Assembly: GCA_937885645.1 (NCBI GenBank)
Contig: CALABJ010000029.1
Span: forward strand, 1-64,000
Direction of reading: 5' to 3'
Source: RGIG4097 sp937885645
GTDB taxonomy: Bacteria > Bacillota > Clostridia > Christensenellales > CAG-917
Length of the DNA stretch: 64,000 bases
Part shown: one piece after another, positions 53,628 through 63,700 of the stretch
How the letters are laid out: every line of letters starts with the position of its first letter
Numbering within the stretch: the first letter of the stretch is position 1
The notes under the pieces: generated by a model
Database searches by the model: none
What the model was told of the DNA's origin: nothing
The model's input: the letters and a program-made list of their open reading frames with translations, nothing else
Translations under genes and position numbers: made by a program

Positions 53628-56288
53628 CTACTTTTTGCCACAGCAGTTTTTATATTTAAGTCCGCTTCCGCAAGGGCAAGGATCATTGCGTCCCACTTTT
53701 TGATCGGTGTTGCGCACTGTCTTTGATGCGGCTGCAATTTGTTGCTTTGCGCTGGTTGACCCGTCTTCGCGTTTTTCAATTTGCACCTTCAAAAGGATTG
53801 ATGCTGTTTCGCTGTGAATACGGCTGACCATATCATCAAACATATCCCAACCCTCTTGACGATATGCAAGGACGGGGTCACGTTGACCATATCCTCTCAG
53901 GCCGATACCTTTGCGGAGAGCATCCATTGCATCAATGTGATCCATCCACTTTGCATCAACTGTTTTGAGGAGGACAAGACGCTCAAAGTCGCCAAAGTCA
54001 AGGCCGTCTTCTTTGAGGCGAGCAATCTTTGCTTCATAGTCTTTCAGTGCCACGTCAAGGACTGCTTCCTTGATCTTGTACACGTCGTAGGCAGAGCAAA
54101 GTTCAGGGGTGACCACGTTTGATCCCTTGGGGAGCATACGTTGTTCAAGGGAGTTGTTGAATGCTTCGTAATCCCAAGTTTGGAAATCGGTTTTGTAGTC
54201 TGCATAGTAGCCGATGATTTCCTCTGCAAGGTCGTCAATCATATCAAGGATTTGATCGTGGACGTCAAGTCCGTCAAGGACTTTGCCTCTTTCCTTGTAG
54301 ATGAGTTCACGTTGTGCGTTCATGACATCATCGTATGCCAGCACTTGCTTTCTTATTGAGAAGTTTCTGCCTTCAACCACGCGTTGTGCTCTTTCAACTT
54401 GTTTTGAGATGATGCTGTTGGCAATAGGCTCGTCATCGGGGAAATTCATTGCCGTTGCAATAGACTTCATCTTGTCCCCGCCAAAGATACGGGACACATC
54501 GTCTTCCATTGAAATGTAGAAGACTGTTTCACCGGGGTCACCTTGACGTCCGCTACGTCCGCGCAGCTGGTTGTCAATACGTCTGCTTTCGTGTCTTTCC
54601 GTGCCGATGATACGAAGTCCGCCGAGAGCAACCACCTTTTCCTTTTCCACGTCACATTGTTTTTTGAATGCTTCATAGTGGTGGAGATAGACTTTCTTTG
54701 CCTCTTTCACCTTTTCATCGTCATAGACGTGAGGTGAGGTTGCCATTTCGATAATGTCAAGAGGATAGCCGTCCTTTTCCATCTTTTTCTTTGCTTGGAA
54801 TTCGGCGTTGCCACCCAGCATAATGTCTGTACCACGGCCTGCCATGTTGGTGGCGATGGTGATCATACCCTCTTTGCCTGCTTGAGCAACGATTTCTGCC
54901 TCTTGCTTGTGATATTTTGCGTTCAAAACGTTGTGGGGTATGCCCTTACGCTTCAAAATTGCGCTGAGTTCTTCAGATTTTTCAACACTGACCGTGCCCA
55001 CAAGGACGGGCTGTCCTGTCTTGTGGCATTCAAGGATATCCTCAACGATTGCGGTGATTTTGCCAGATTCCTTGGTGTAAATCTTGTCGTTTTCGTCCTT
55101 TCTTTGTGAAGGTCTGTTGGGAGGGATTTGCACAACGTCAAGGCGATAGATTCCTTCAAATTCGTCCTCTTCGGTTTTGGCTGTACCAGTCATACCGCTG
55201 AGTTTTGCATACATACGGAAGAAGTTTTGGAAGGTGATTGTGGCAAGAGTTTTGTTTTCACTGCGGATGACCACTCTTTCCTTTGCTTCGATTGCTTGGT
55301 GCAAGCCTTCGTTGTATCTTCTGCCTATCATAACACGGCCCGTGAATTCATCAACGATGAGCACTTCGCCGTCATTGACGATATAGTCGCGGTCACGTTT
55401 CATCATATAGTGAGCCTTCAAGGCTTGCTTGATATGATGATAGAGGTCGGTGTTGTTTATATCGGTGAGGTTGTCAAGTTTGAAATATTTTTCCGCCTTC
55501 TTCACACCCTCGTCGGTGAGCATAATCGCCTTTTCCTTTTCTTCAATGGTGAAGTCGTCGTTTTCACGGACTGTGCGGGCAAATGCATCTGCGGTCTTGT
55601 ACATTTCACTGGACTTTCCGCCCCTGCCTGAAATGATGAGAGGTGTACGTGCTTCGTCAATGAGGATTGAGTCCACTTCGTCAACGATGGCAAAGTTCAG
55701 TTCTCTTTGCACCTTTGCTCTCTTTTCCACCACCATATTGTCGCGGAGGAAGTCAAAGCCAAGTTCGTTGTTTGTGCAATAGCAAATGTCGCAGGCGTAT
55801 GCCTTTTGCTTTTCATCGTTGCGCATTGAGGGGAGGATGACACCAACTGTCAAACCGAGGAAGCGGTGCACTTTGCCCATCCAAGCGGCGTCACGTTCTG
55901 CAAGATAGTCGTTGACGGTGACAACGTGGACGCCCTTGCCTGTCAGTGCGTTGAGATAGCTAGGGAGGGTTGCCACAAGGGTTTTGCCTTCACCTGTGCC
56001 CATTTCTGCAATACGTCCTTGATGGAGGGCAATACCGCCCATAAGTTGGACGAAGTAGGGGCGCATGCCAAGGACACGGGCCGCTGCTTCACGGACTGTT
56101 GCAAATGCTTCAACAAGCAAGCTGTCAAGGGTTTCGCCCTTTTCAAGGCGTGCCTTAAACTCTGCGGTCTTTGCGGTCAGTTCTTCGTCGGTCAGTGCCT
56201 TGTAGGTGTCGGCAAGACTGTCAATCTTCATTGCAATCTTTTTGATTTTGTGAAGTTTTCTTTCGTTTTCGTTGAAAATGGATGCCAT
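53628..56288 (-). CDS. secA: Preprotein translocase ATPase SecA
   Basis: The protein has 886 residues. Walker A 'MGTGEGKTLVAT' and the DEAD-type 'VDEVDSILIDEART' mark the motor. The preprotein cross-linking, HSD and HWD regions follow, and the C-terminus ends in a zinc/SEC-C tail (NDPCPCGSGLKYKNCCGKK). It drives Sec export, including of the giant lipoprotein's precursor in all likelihood. AAGGAG precedes the ATG. A 145-base gap upstream contains a TAGAC/GTCTA inverted repeat (around 56380) but no confident promoter. Confidence 0.97.
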   Translation of the reverse strand: MASIFNENERKLHKIKKIAMKIDSLADTYKALTDEELTAKTAEFKARLEKGETLDSLLVEAFATVREAAARVLGMRPYFVQLMGGIALHQGRIAEMGTGEGKTLVATLPSYLNALTGKGVHVVTVNDYLAERDAAWMGKVHRFLGLTVGVILPSMRNDEKQKAYACDICYCTNNELGFDFLRDNMVVEKRAKVQRELNFAIVDEVDSILIDEARTPLIISGRGGKSSEMYKTADAFARTVRENDDFTIEEKEKAIMLTDEGVKKAEKYFKLDNLTDINNTDLYHHIKQALKAHYMMKRDRDYIVNDGEVLIVDEFTGRVMIGRRYNEGLHQAIEAKERVVIRSENKTLATITFQNFFRMYAKLSGMTGTAKTEEDEFEGIYRLDVVQIPPNRPSQRKDENDKIYTKESGKITAIVEDILECHKTGQPVLVGTVSVEKSEELSAILKRKGIPHNVLNAKYHKQEAEIVAQAGKEGMITIATNMAGRGTDIMLGGNAEFQAKKKMEKDGYPLDIIEMATSPHVYDDEKVKEAKKVYLHHYEAFKKQCDVEKEKVVALGGLRIIGTERHESRRIDNQLRGRSGRQGDPGETVFYISMEDDVSRIFGGDKMKSIATAMNFPDDEPIANSIISKQVERAQRVVEGRNFSIRKQVLAYDDVMNAQRELIYKERGKVLDGLDVHDQILDMIDDLAEEIIGYYADYKTDFQTWDYEAFNNSLEQRMLPKGSNVVTPELCSAYDVYKIKEAVLDVALKDYEAKIARLKEDGLDFGDFERLVLLKTVDAKWMDHIDAMDALRKGIGLRGYGQRDPVLAYRQEGWDMFDDMVSRIHSETASILLKVQIEKREDGSTSAKQQIAAASKTVRNTDQKVGRNDPCPCGSGLKYKNCCGKK

Positions 56289-56433
56289 TTTTCTCCTTAT
56301 ATTCCGCCTATGCGGACACGCGTTGTGCGTTTATATTCATTTTAATTCACTTTGTTGAAATAACCTTAATCTTTTTAGACCTTAGTCTAATGATTTTTGC
56401 CTAGGATTTAATTTTTCCAAAACAAATCCTCGG

Positions 56434-57198
56434 TTATTCCATAAGGGGTTTCAGTTTTGTTATGCAAGCGGTGAGCACGCTGACCTCTTTACACTTTGCC
56501 TTCAAAAGCACCTTTGAGCACTCGTTGACGGTTGTTCCTGTGGTGAAGATGTCGTCAATGAGAAGGATTTTTCTATCCTTCACCTGAGGATAGACCACCT
56601 CAAAGGCCTTTGACAAATTTTCTGCCCGCTCCTTTCCAGACAATTCCTTTTGTTGTGAGGTTTCCTTCACTTTTGCCAGTGCCGGCAGGACAGGGATATC
56701 AAGACGTTTGCCCACTTCGTAGGCTAGAAGTTCCGCTTGATTGAAGCCACGCTTTCTTTTCTCCTTGTCTGTCATAGGCACAGGGACAATTATTTCCCCT
56801 TGCATATTGTGTTTGATGTAGGTGTCAGCCATCATTGCGCCGATGGTGGTGACAAGATATTTCTTTCCGCCGAATTTCAGTGCGTGAACCATCTCTCTTG
56901 CCTTGACGTCGTAGATGAGAGGTGAGCGGTTCAGCTTGTACACTCCGTGAGAGCGTTGACACCTGTCACAGTAGTCCGCCTCGTTGTCAATCTGCACACC
57001 GCAGTCAAGGCAAATATGGTCGCCGATGAAAGGCATTTCCTCAGTGCATTTTGCACAGAGATGATATCTGGTTTCTGCCACAAGTTCATCTCCGCAAATG
57101 TCGCAGGTGATGTCCTCGGGATATAGGGCGTCCTTCATCTTTTCAGGCAAACCCTTAAACCACTGACGCAACTTTTCTGTCAACTCCGCCTTGTTCAT
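56434..57198 (-). CDS. ComF family protein (zinc-ribbon phosphoribosyltransferase-like)
   Basis: The protein has 254 residues. Four CxxC pairs in the N-terminal third (CDIC, CAKC, CLDC, CDRC) form zinc ribbons. The C-terminal PRTase-like domain has the PRPP loop 'ILLIDDIFTTGTTVNECSKV'. ComF proteins act in DNA uptake (with ComFA) in competent Firmicutes, but many non-competent bacteria carry orthologues. The ATG overlaps the recD2 stop by four bases (ATGA), so it is translationally coupled to recD2. Confidence 0.92.
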   Translation of the reverse strand: MNKAELTEKLRQWFKGLPEKMKDALYPEDITCDICGDELVAETRYHLCAKCTEEMPFIGDHICLDCGVQIDNEADYCDRCQRSHGVYKLNRSPLIYDVKAREMVHALKFGGKKYLVTTIGAMMADTYIKHNMQGEIIVPVPMTDKEKRKRGFNQAELLAYEVGKRLDIPVLPALAKVKETSQQKELSGKERAENLSKAFEVVYPQVKDRKILLIDDIFTTGTTVNECSKVLLKAKCKEVSVLTACITKLKPLME

Positions 57199-59414
57199 CT
57201 TTGATGCTTGCCACTGACTTCATCGTCAATGAGATTGACAAGAAGGGAGTATCTTTTTGCAGTTTCGTTGTTTTTGACCATACGTCCGACAGTGGCTTTG
57301 CTTCCTGCAATCACCACCAATTTCTTGGCTCTTGTGACTGCTGTGTAGAGCAAGTTCCTTGACTGCAACATATAGTTTGCGTCAAGGGCTATGACCACTG
57401 CATCAAACTCACTACCCTGTGATTTGTGTATGGTGACAGCGTATGCAAGAGCAAGTTGTTCAGCGTCCGCATATTGATAAATCGCCACTTTATCATCATC
57501 AAAACGCACGATAAACTGCATAATCTGCATATTGATGCTTTCAATGACACCTATGTCACCATTATATACTCCCATGCCTCTTTCAACACGGAAGCCCACG
57601 GTTTGAGTCCATTCTTGTTGATAGTTGTTTTGCATTTGCATGACTTTGTCACCCTCACGGAAAACAAACTCACCGCACCTAAATTCCTTCTTTTCCTTGC
57701 TGGCAGGATTCAGTGCGTTTTGCAAATATCTGTTGAGATTGTATATGCCGGCAGAACCTCGCTTCATGGGACAAAGCACTTGGATTTCCTCAGGGCGTAC
57801 ATTGAGATATTTAGGAAGACGCTTTGTGACAAGGTCAAGTGTTGTCCTTGCAATCTCTTCTGCGCTTCCCTTTTCTTCAAAGAAGAAGTCACGGCTTCTG
57901 TTGTCCATTGTGGGCATTTCGCCGTTGTTGATTTTGTGGGCGTTGGGTATGATATGGCTGTCCTCACTTTGACGATAAATCTGGGTGAGATAACTGACGG
58001 GGAAACGTCCGCAGCCTATGAGGTCACCAAGCACGTTGCCTGCGCCCACTGAGGCAAGTTGGTCCTTGTCGCCAACAAGCACAAGTCTTGCGCCGTTGTT
58101 GATGGCTTTGACAAGGGCGTTGAATGCGTATTCATCAACCATACTCATTTCATCCACGATGACAACGTCAACGGGAAGACGAGTTTGGTCGTTGTAGGTG
58201 AAGCAACCTTGTCCGTCCTTGTAGTCAAGGTCAAGAAGACGGTGGATTGTCTTTGCTTCTTCACCGGTGGCTTCACTGAGGCGTTTTGCCGCTCTGCCAG
58301 TAGGGGCGCAAAGTGCAACCCTTTGTCCAAGGTTTTTGAAGAGGTGCAATATGCACTTGACAATGGTGGTCTTGCCTGTGCCGGGGCCACCTGTGACAAT
58401 TTGCACGCCGTTTTCAACGGCCTCTCTCACCGCTTCAACTTGGTTGGGGTGCAGGGTGAAACCTGCCTCCTCTTCAAATCGTTTGACCGCGTCTTTCACG
58501 TCAACACGGAAATCTGCCGTCCTTGCTTGCAAGGTGATAAGACGACGAGCAATGCTCTCCTCTGTGCGGAAGTTGGATTTCAGTGCTATTGCGCTGTGCT
58601 CTCCTGTGTCATAGCGGACTATGTCACCAAACAGCACCATATCTTCTACGTTGTCCTTTATGCGCTCGTCAGGGTTGTCTGAGTCAAGGCGCAACAGGTC
58701 AAACACTGCGGTGAAAAGTTCGTTTTCAGGGAGATACGTGTGACCTCCTCTTGATGCGCCCTCTTTCAGCACGTGTATGACACCTGCGGAAATGCGGTAG
58801 TCGCTGTCCTTTGCAATGCCCAACTCCCCTGCAATTCTATCCGCTGTTGCAAAACCAATGCCGTCAATGTCATCAACAAGCATATAGGGGTTTTTGCGGA
58901 CGAAGTCCTCGGTTTTGTCCTCGTAGACACGATAGATTTTGAGCGCCAAGTTTATGCTGATGCCCAACTCTTGCAAAAACACGATTGAGTCCTGCATGCG
59001 CATGATTTTGGTGTACTCCATGCCAAACTCTGTTGCACGGCGGAGAGAGATTCCTCTCACCTTGCTCAGCTCCATGGGGTACTTCATCATTTCAAGGGAA
59101 TTGACTCCAAATCTATCTACGATTGCTTCTGCGGTGACAGGACCAAGTCCGTGAATAAGTCCACTGCCGAGGAATCGTTTTATACCCTCAACCTTTGAGG
59201 GGGCGGACAAATAAATCTTGTCCGCAAAGAACTGTCTGCCATAAACAGTCTTGGTCTGGAACTTGCCTTCAACGCGGATATTTTGTCCTTCGCTGACGGG
59301 CGGGAAAATGCCGACAACAGTAAAGATGCTGGTTTCCACCCTCATATCGAGGACGGTATAACCAGTGTCTTCACTCCTGAATATTACGGTTTTGACTTCG
59401 CCACGCAGTTCCAT
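57195..59414 (-). CDS. recD2: RecD2-type SF1B DNA helicase
   Basis: The protein has ~739 residues from the ATG at 59414 (AAGG upstream; a GTG two codons earlier overlaps that site). An N-terminal OB/helix-hairpin-helix region contains 'GLIHGLGPVTAEAIVDRFG'. The Walker A motif 'GGPGTGKTT' starts at ~342, Walker B is 'VVIVDEMSMVDEY', and 'AVTIHKSQGSEFDAV' is motif V/VI-like. RecD2 is a 5'-3' helicase for DNA repair and fork processing in bacteria without RecBC. Forms a coupled pair with comF. Confidence 0.94.
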   Translation of the reverse strand: MELRGEVKTVIFRSEDTGYTVLDMRVETSIFTVVGIFPPVSEGQNIRVEGKFQTKTVYGRQFFADKIYLSAPSKVEGIKRFLGSGLIHGLGPVTAEAIVDRFGVNSLEMMKYPMELSKVRGISLRRATEFGMEYTKIMRMQDSIVFLQELGISINLALKIYRVYEDKTEDFVRKNPYMLVDDIDGIGFATADRIAGELGIAKDSDYRISAGVIHVLKEGASRGGHTYLPENELFTAVFDLLRLDSDNPDERIKDNVEDMVLFGDIVRYDTGEHSAIALKSNFRTEESIARRLITLQARTADFRVDVKDAVKRFEEEAGFTLHPNQVEAVREAVENGVQIVTGGPGTGKTTIVKCILHLFKNLGQRVALCAPTGRAAKRLSEATGEEAKTIHRLLDLDYKDGQGCFTYNDQTRLPVDVVIVDEMSMVDEYAFNALVKAINNGARLVLVGDKDQLASVGAGNVLGDLIGCGRFPVSYLTQIYRQSEDSHIIPNAHKINNGEMPTMDNRSRDFFFEEKGSAEEIARTTLDLVTKRLPKYLNVRPEEIQVLCPMKRGSAGIYNLNRYLQNALNPASKEKKEFRCGEFVFREGDKVMQMQNNYQQEWTQTVGFRVERGMGVYNGDIGVIESINMQIMQFIVRFDDDKVAIYQYADAEQLALAYAVTIHKSQGSEFDAVVIALDANYMLQSRNLLYTAVTRAKKLVVIAGSKATVGRMVKNNETAKRYSLLVNLIDDEVSGKHQR

Positions 59415-59490
59415 ATTCACCTTTTTGGTGCAGTTTTGTTTGTTGTATTTTTGGCTTTATGTTGCCAAAATCAAGGGTTTTGTATATGAA

Positions 59491-59514
59491 AAAACAAGGT
59501 TAAACCCTTGTTTT
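59491..59514 (-). terminator. Terminator after metK with alternative pairing
   Basis: On the minus strand, AAAACAAGG and CCTTGTTTT form a nine-bp stem followed by a T run just after metK. The left arm can alternatively pair with AAACCCTTG 20 bases downstream (59472-59480), so two exclusive hairpins are possible. Confidence 0.7.
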
Positions 59515-59525
59515 TGTCATTTGTG

Positions 59526-60704
59526 TCATATTCTTTGAAGTGCTGCTTTAATTTCTTCGACCTTGTCAAGTTTCTCCCAAGGGAACACTTCGCGTCCAAG
59601 ATGACCGTAGTTTGCGCTTGCACGATAGATGGGTCTGTCAAGGCCCAACTTCTTGATGATTGCACGAGGACGAAGGTCAAACACCTCATTGATGATGTCC
59701 ACGATTTTGTCGTCTGACACCACGCCAGTGCCGTAGCTGTCTGCATACACTGCAACGGGGTGTGACATGCCGATGGCGTATGCCACTTGCACTTCAACAC
59801 GTCTTGCAACGCCTGCTGCAACAAGGTTCTTGCAGATGTATCTTGTCATATACAAGCCACTTCTGTCCACCTTGCTGGGGTCTTTGCCACTCAGTGCGCC
59901 ACCGCCGTGACGGCACATTCCGCCGTATGTGTCAACGATGATTTTTCTGCCTGTGACACCGCTGTCGCCTGCAGGTCCACCCACTACAAATCTGCCTGTG
60001 GGGTTGACGTAAATCTTTGTGTCATCGTCAAAATAGTGGCTGGGGATTGCCTTTTTGATGACCTTTTCAATGATGTCATTTTCAAGGTCTGCCATATCCA
60101 CGTCTTCTGCGTGTTGTGTTGACACAACCACTGTATCTACTCTTTCGGGCACGCCGTCAATGTATTCAACGGTGACTTGTGCTTTTCCGTCTGGGCGGAG
60201 ATAGTCGATTTCGCCGTTCTTTCTGGCTTCTGTAAGGCGGAAAGTCAATGCGTGAGCAAGGACGATAGGCAGAGGCATAAGCTCCTCAGTTTCGTCTGAG
60301 GCGTAGCCAAACATCATGCCTTGGTCCCCTGCGCCTTGTAGTTCAAATTCATCCTCTTCACTGCCACTGTCTGTTGCGGTGTTGACACCCATTGCGATGT
60401 CGGGAGATTGTTCGTCAAGAGAAGAAAGGACTGCACAAGTTTTGTAGTCGAAACCCAGTGAACTGTCATCATAGCCGATATCCTTGATGACACCCCTCAC
60501 GATTGAGGGGATGTCAGAATAGTGGCTTGTGGTGACTTCACCGAATACCATGACCATGCCTGTTGTGGCACAGACTTCAATGGCGACTCTTGCAGAAGGA
60601 TCTTCTGTGTAAATGTCGTCAAGGATTGCGTCTGCGATTTGGTCGCAGACCTTGTCAGGATGTCCTTCCGTTACACTTTCGGAAGTGAAAAATCTTTTGT
60701 CCAT
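59526..60704 (-). CDS. metK: S-adenosylmethionine synthetase
   Basis: The protein has 392 residues, starting with the conserved 'FTSESVTEGHPDKVCDQIAD' and containing 'GAGDQGMMFGYA' and the P-loop-like 'GGGALSGKDPSKVDRS' (written here as family landmarks). It makes SAM from methionine and ATP. The ATG lies only two bases after the rpoC stop and no Shine-Dalgarno is visible, so translation probably depends on re-initiation by ribosomes leaving rpoC. No SAM riboswitch is present; expression would follow RNA polymerase synthesis. Confidence 0.97.
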   Translation of the reverse strand: MDKRFFTSESVTEGHPDKVCDQIADAILDDIYTEDPSARVAIEVCATTGMVMVFGEVTTSHYSDIPSIVRGVIKDIGYDDSSLGFDYKTCAVLSSLDEQSPDIAMGVNTATDSGSEEDEFELQGAGDQGMMFGYASDETEELMPLPIVLAHALTFRLTEARKNGEIDYLRPDGKAQVTVEYIDGVPERVDTVVVSTQHAEDVDMADLENDIIEKVIKKAIPSHYFDDDTKIYVNPTGRFVVGGPAGDSGVTGRKIIVDTYGGMCRHGGGALSGKDPSKVDRSGLYMTRYICKNLVAAGVARRVEVQVAYAIGMSHPVAVYADSYGTGVVSDDKIVDIINEVFDLRPRAIIKKLGLDRPIYRASANYGHLGREVFPWEKLDKVEEIKAALQRI

Positions 60705-60706
60705 AA

Positions 60707-63700
60707 TTAAATAATGTCGTTGTCTGTTTCTGCGGGGACAGTTGTGATATCCTTGTAGATCTTCATGCCAGTGCCTGCAGGGATAAGTTTGCCGATGATG
60801 ACGTTTTCTTTAAGACCGATGAGGGGGTCAATCTTGTTCTTGATTGCAGCGTCTGCAAGAACTCTTGTGGTTTCTTGGAAGGATGCTGCTGACAAGAAGG
60901 ATTCAGTTGCAAGTGCTGCCTTTGTGATGCCGAGAAGTGTTCTCTTTGCGCTTGCAGGGATACCGCCGTTTTCAAGGGCCTTTTCGTTTTCTTCTTCGTA
61001 TGTGAAGATGTCAACGAGAGTGCCGGGGAGCATATTGGTGTCACCTTGGTCTTCGATGCGGACCTTGCGGAGCATTTGACGGACGATGACTTCGATGTGC
61101 TTGTCGTTGATTTCAACACCACTGAGACGGTAGGTTGCTTGAACTTCTTTTGCAAGATATTCTTGAACGCCGTTGACGCCCTTTGCTCTGAGCATTGCTT
61201 GAGGATCAATTGAACCGCTGGTGAGAGGATCACCTGCATCAATGATTTCGCCGTTTTCAACCTTGAGTTTTGCGCCGTAGGGGATGTCGTAGACTCTTTC
61301 GTCATCGCCGGTGACGGTGATCTTACGATTGTCGTCGCTGATGGTGACTGCACCCTTATTTTCGGTGATGATTGCTTGTCCCTTAGGTTTACGTGCTTCG
61401 AAAAGTTCTTCAACACGAGGCAAACCTTGAGTGATGTCGTCGCCTGTTGCAACACCGCCGGTGTGGAATGTTCTCATTGTGAGCTGTGTACCAGGTTCAC
61501 CGATTGATTGTGCTGCGATGATACCAACTGCTTCGCCCAGTTTGACGGGGTTGCCACTTGCCATATTCTTGCCGTAGCACTTTGCGCACACGCCGTTCTT
61601 TGTCTTACAGGTGAGGACTGAGCGGATATGGACTGTGGGCAGTTTGTGAAGGTTTGAGCCTTCGCTTTCCCACTTCTTGGTGAGAGCCTTGTCGATGGCC
61701 TTTGCTTGGTCGGTTGAGATCATGGTGTCTGCTTCGCAGAGGACTTCGCCGGTGAAAGGATCCACCACGTCTTCCATTGCGTATCTGCCTGCGATTCTGT
61801 CTGCCAGAGTTTCGATGACAGTCTTGCCATCCATGATAGGAGTGACTCTTGAACCCTTTGTGTCACCGCAGTCTTGTTCGCGGACGATAACTGCGTGTGA
61901 GACGTCGACGAGACGACGGGTAAGATAACCTGAGTCAGCGGTTTTCAGTGCTGTATCTGCAAGACCCTTACGGCCACCGTGTGATGAAATGAAGTATTCC
62001 AAAACTGAAAGGCCTTCACGGAAGTTTGCACGGACAGGGAGTTCGATGGTTTCGCCCTTAGGGTTGGCCATCAAGCCACGCATACCAGCAAGCTGACGGA
62101 TCTGTGACATATTACCACGAGCACCAGAGTTTGCCATCATCCAGATGGGGTTGAAGTCGTCAAGACCGTCAACCAGGTGTTCTGTGACTGCGTCTGTTGC
62201 TTCTTTCCAAATCTTGATGACTGTTTGATAACGTTCTTCGTCGGTGACGATACCACGGGCGAAATTACGTTCAATATTGATGACTTTCTTTTCTGCTTCT
62301 TCAATAACTTGTTTCTTATTCGCGGGCACGTGCATATCAAAGACACTTGTTGTCACTGCGCCAAGAGTTGAATACTTGTAGCCCAGTGCCTTGATAAGGT
62401 CGAGGGTGTTTGCAGTTTCGGTTGCACCGTGATATTTGAAGCAGTTGTCAACGATGAGTGAAAGTTGTTTCTTGCCGATTGCGATTGCCTTTTCGCCAAG
62501 GACCTTTTGGATTGCCTTGCGGAGCAAAGTCTTTTCGCGGACTTCTTCACCATTGACGTCAACACCCTTTGCCACTGCGTCCTTGATGAGGTCAACGATC
62601 TTTTGTGCATCGCTGTCCTTGAGTTCAGGACGACGGACGATTGCTTTGACTTCTGCAAGGTCTGTTGTGCCGGCAAGTGCGGTGAGTTGTTTTTGGTCGA
62701 TGAGGCAGTTGACGCCGAGGATACCGTTCAGTTCAAGTTCACCTGCAAGTGCTTCGTCATCTCTGTTGATGAAGTGGAGGTCTTGAGGGAGATTTGAGTT
62801 GAAGATGCAACGACCAACTGTGGTGTGGAGCATCTTGGTTGCGGTTGTGCCGTCTGCCTTGACATAAGGTGTGCGGATGTAGACAAGTGATTGTGCTGTG
62901 ATTTCTCCGCACTGATATGCCATCATTGCTTCGTCAAATGAGCTGAAATACTTGCCTTCGCCAAGACCGCCGGGGCGGACGATGGTGAGATAGTAAGAAC
63001 CAATGACCATATCTTGTGCAGGTGACACGATAGGTCTGCCGTCTGACAACTTCAAGATGTTGTTTGTACAAAGCATCAAGATTCTTGCTTCAACTTGTGC
63101 CTCAACTGAAAGAGGAACGTGAACTGCCATTTGGTCGCCGTCGAAGTCAGCGTTGAATGCTGTACATGCAAGGGGGTGGAGTTTGATTGCTCTGCCTTCA
63201 ACAAGGACGGGCTCGAATGCTTGGATACCAAGACGGTGAAGCGTAGGAGCACGGTTGAGGAGGACGGGGTGATCTTTGATGATCTCTTCAAGGATGTCCC
63301 AAACTTGATGCTTGCCAGTGTCAACAAAGCGCTTTGCGCTCTTGATGTTGTGGCAGAGGTTTTGTTCAACAAGTTTCTTCATAATGAAGGGCTTGAAGAG
63401 TTCAAGTGCCATTTCCTTAGGAAGACCGCATTGATACAGTTTCAGTTCAGGACCGACAACGATAACTGAACGGCCTGAATAGTCAACACGTTTGCCAAGG
63501 AGGTTTTGTCTGAAACGACCTTGCTTACCACGGAGCATACCAGAGAGTGATTTGAGGTCTCTGTTGCCGGGGCCACTGACTGCCTTACCACGACGGCCAT
63601 TGTCGATGAGTGCGTCAACTGCTTCTTGAAGCATACGCTTTTCATTGCGGACGATGATGTCGGGTGCGCCGATTTCCTTCAACTTTTTGAGGCGGTTGTT

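Noticed and set aside
59415..60760. SAM riboswitch associated with metK
   Set aside because: metK directly follows rpoC with no leader, and the downstream gap shows only terminator-like hairpins.
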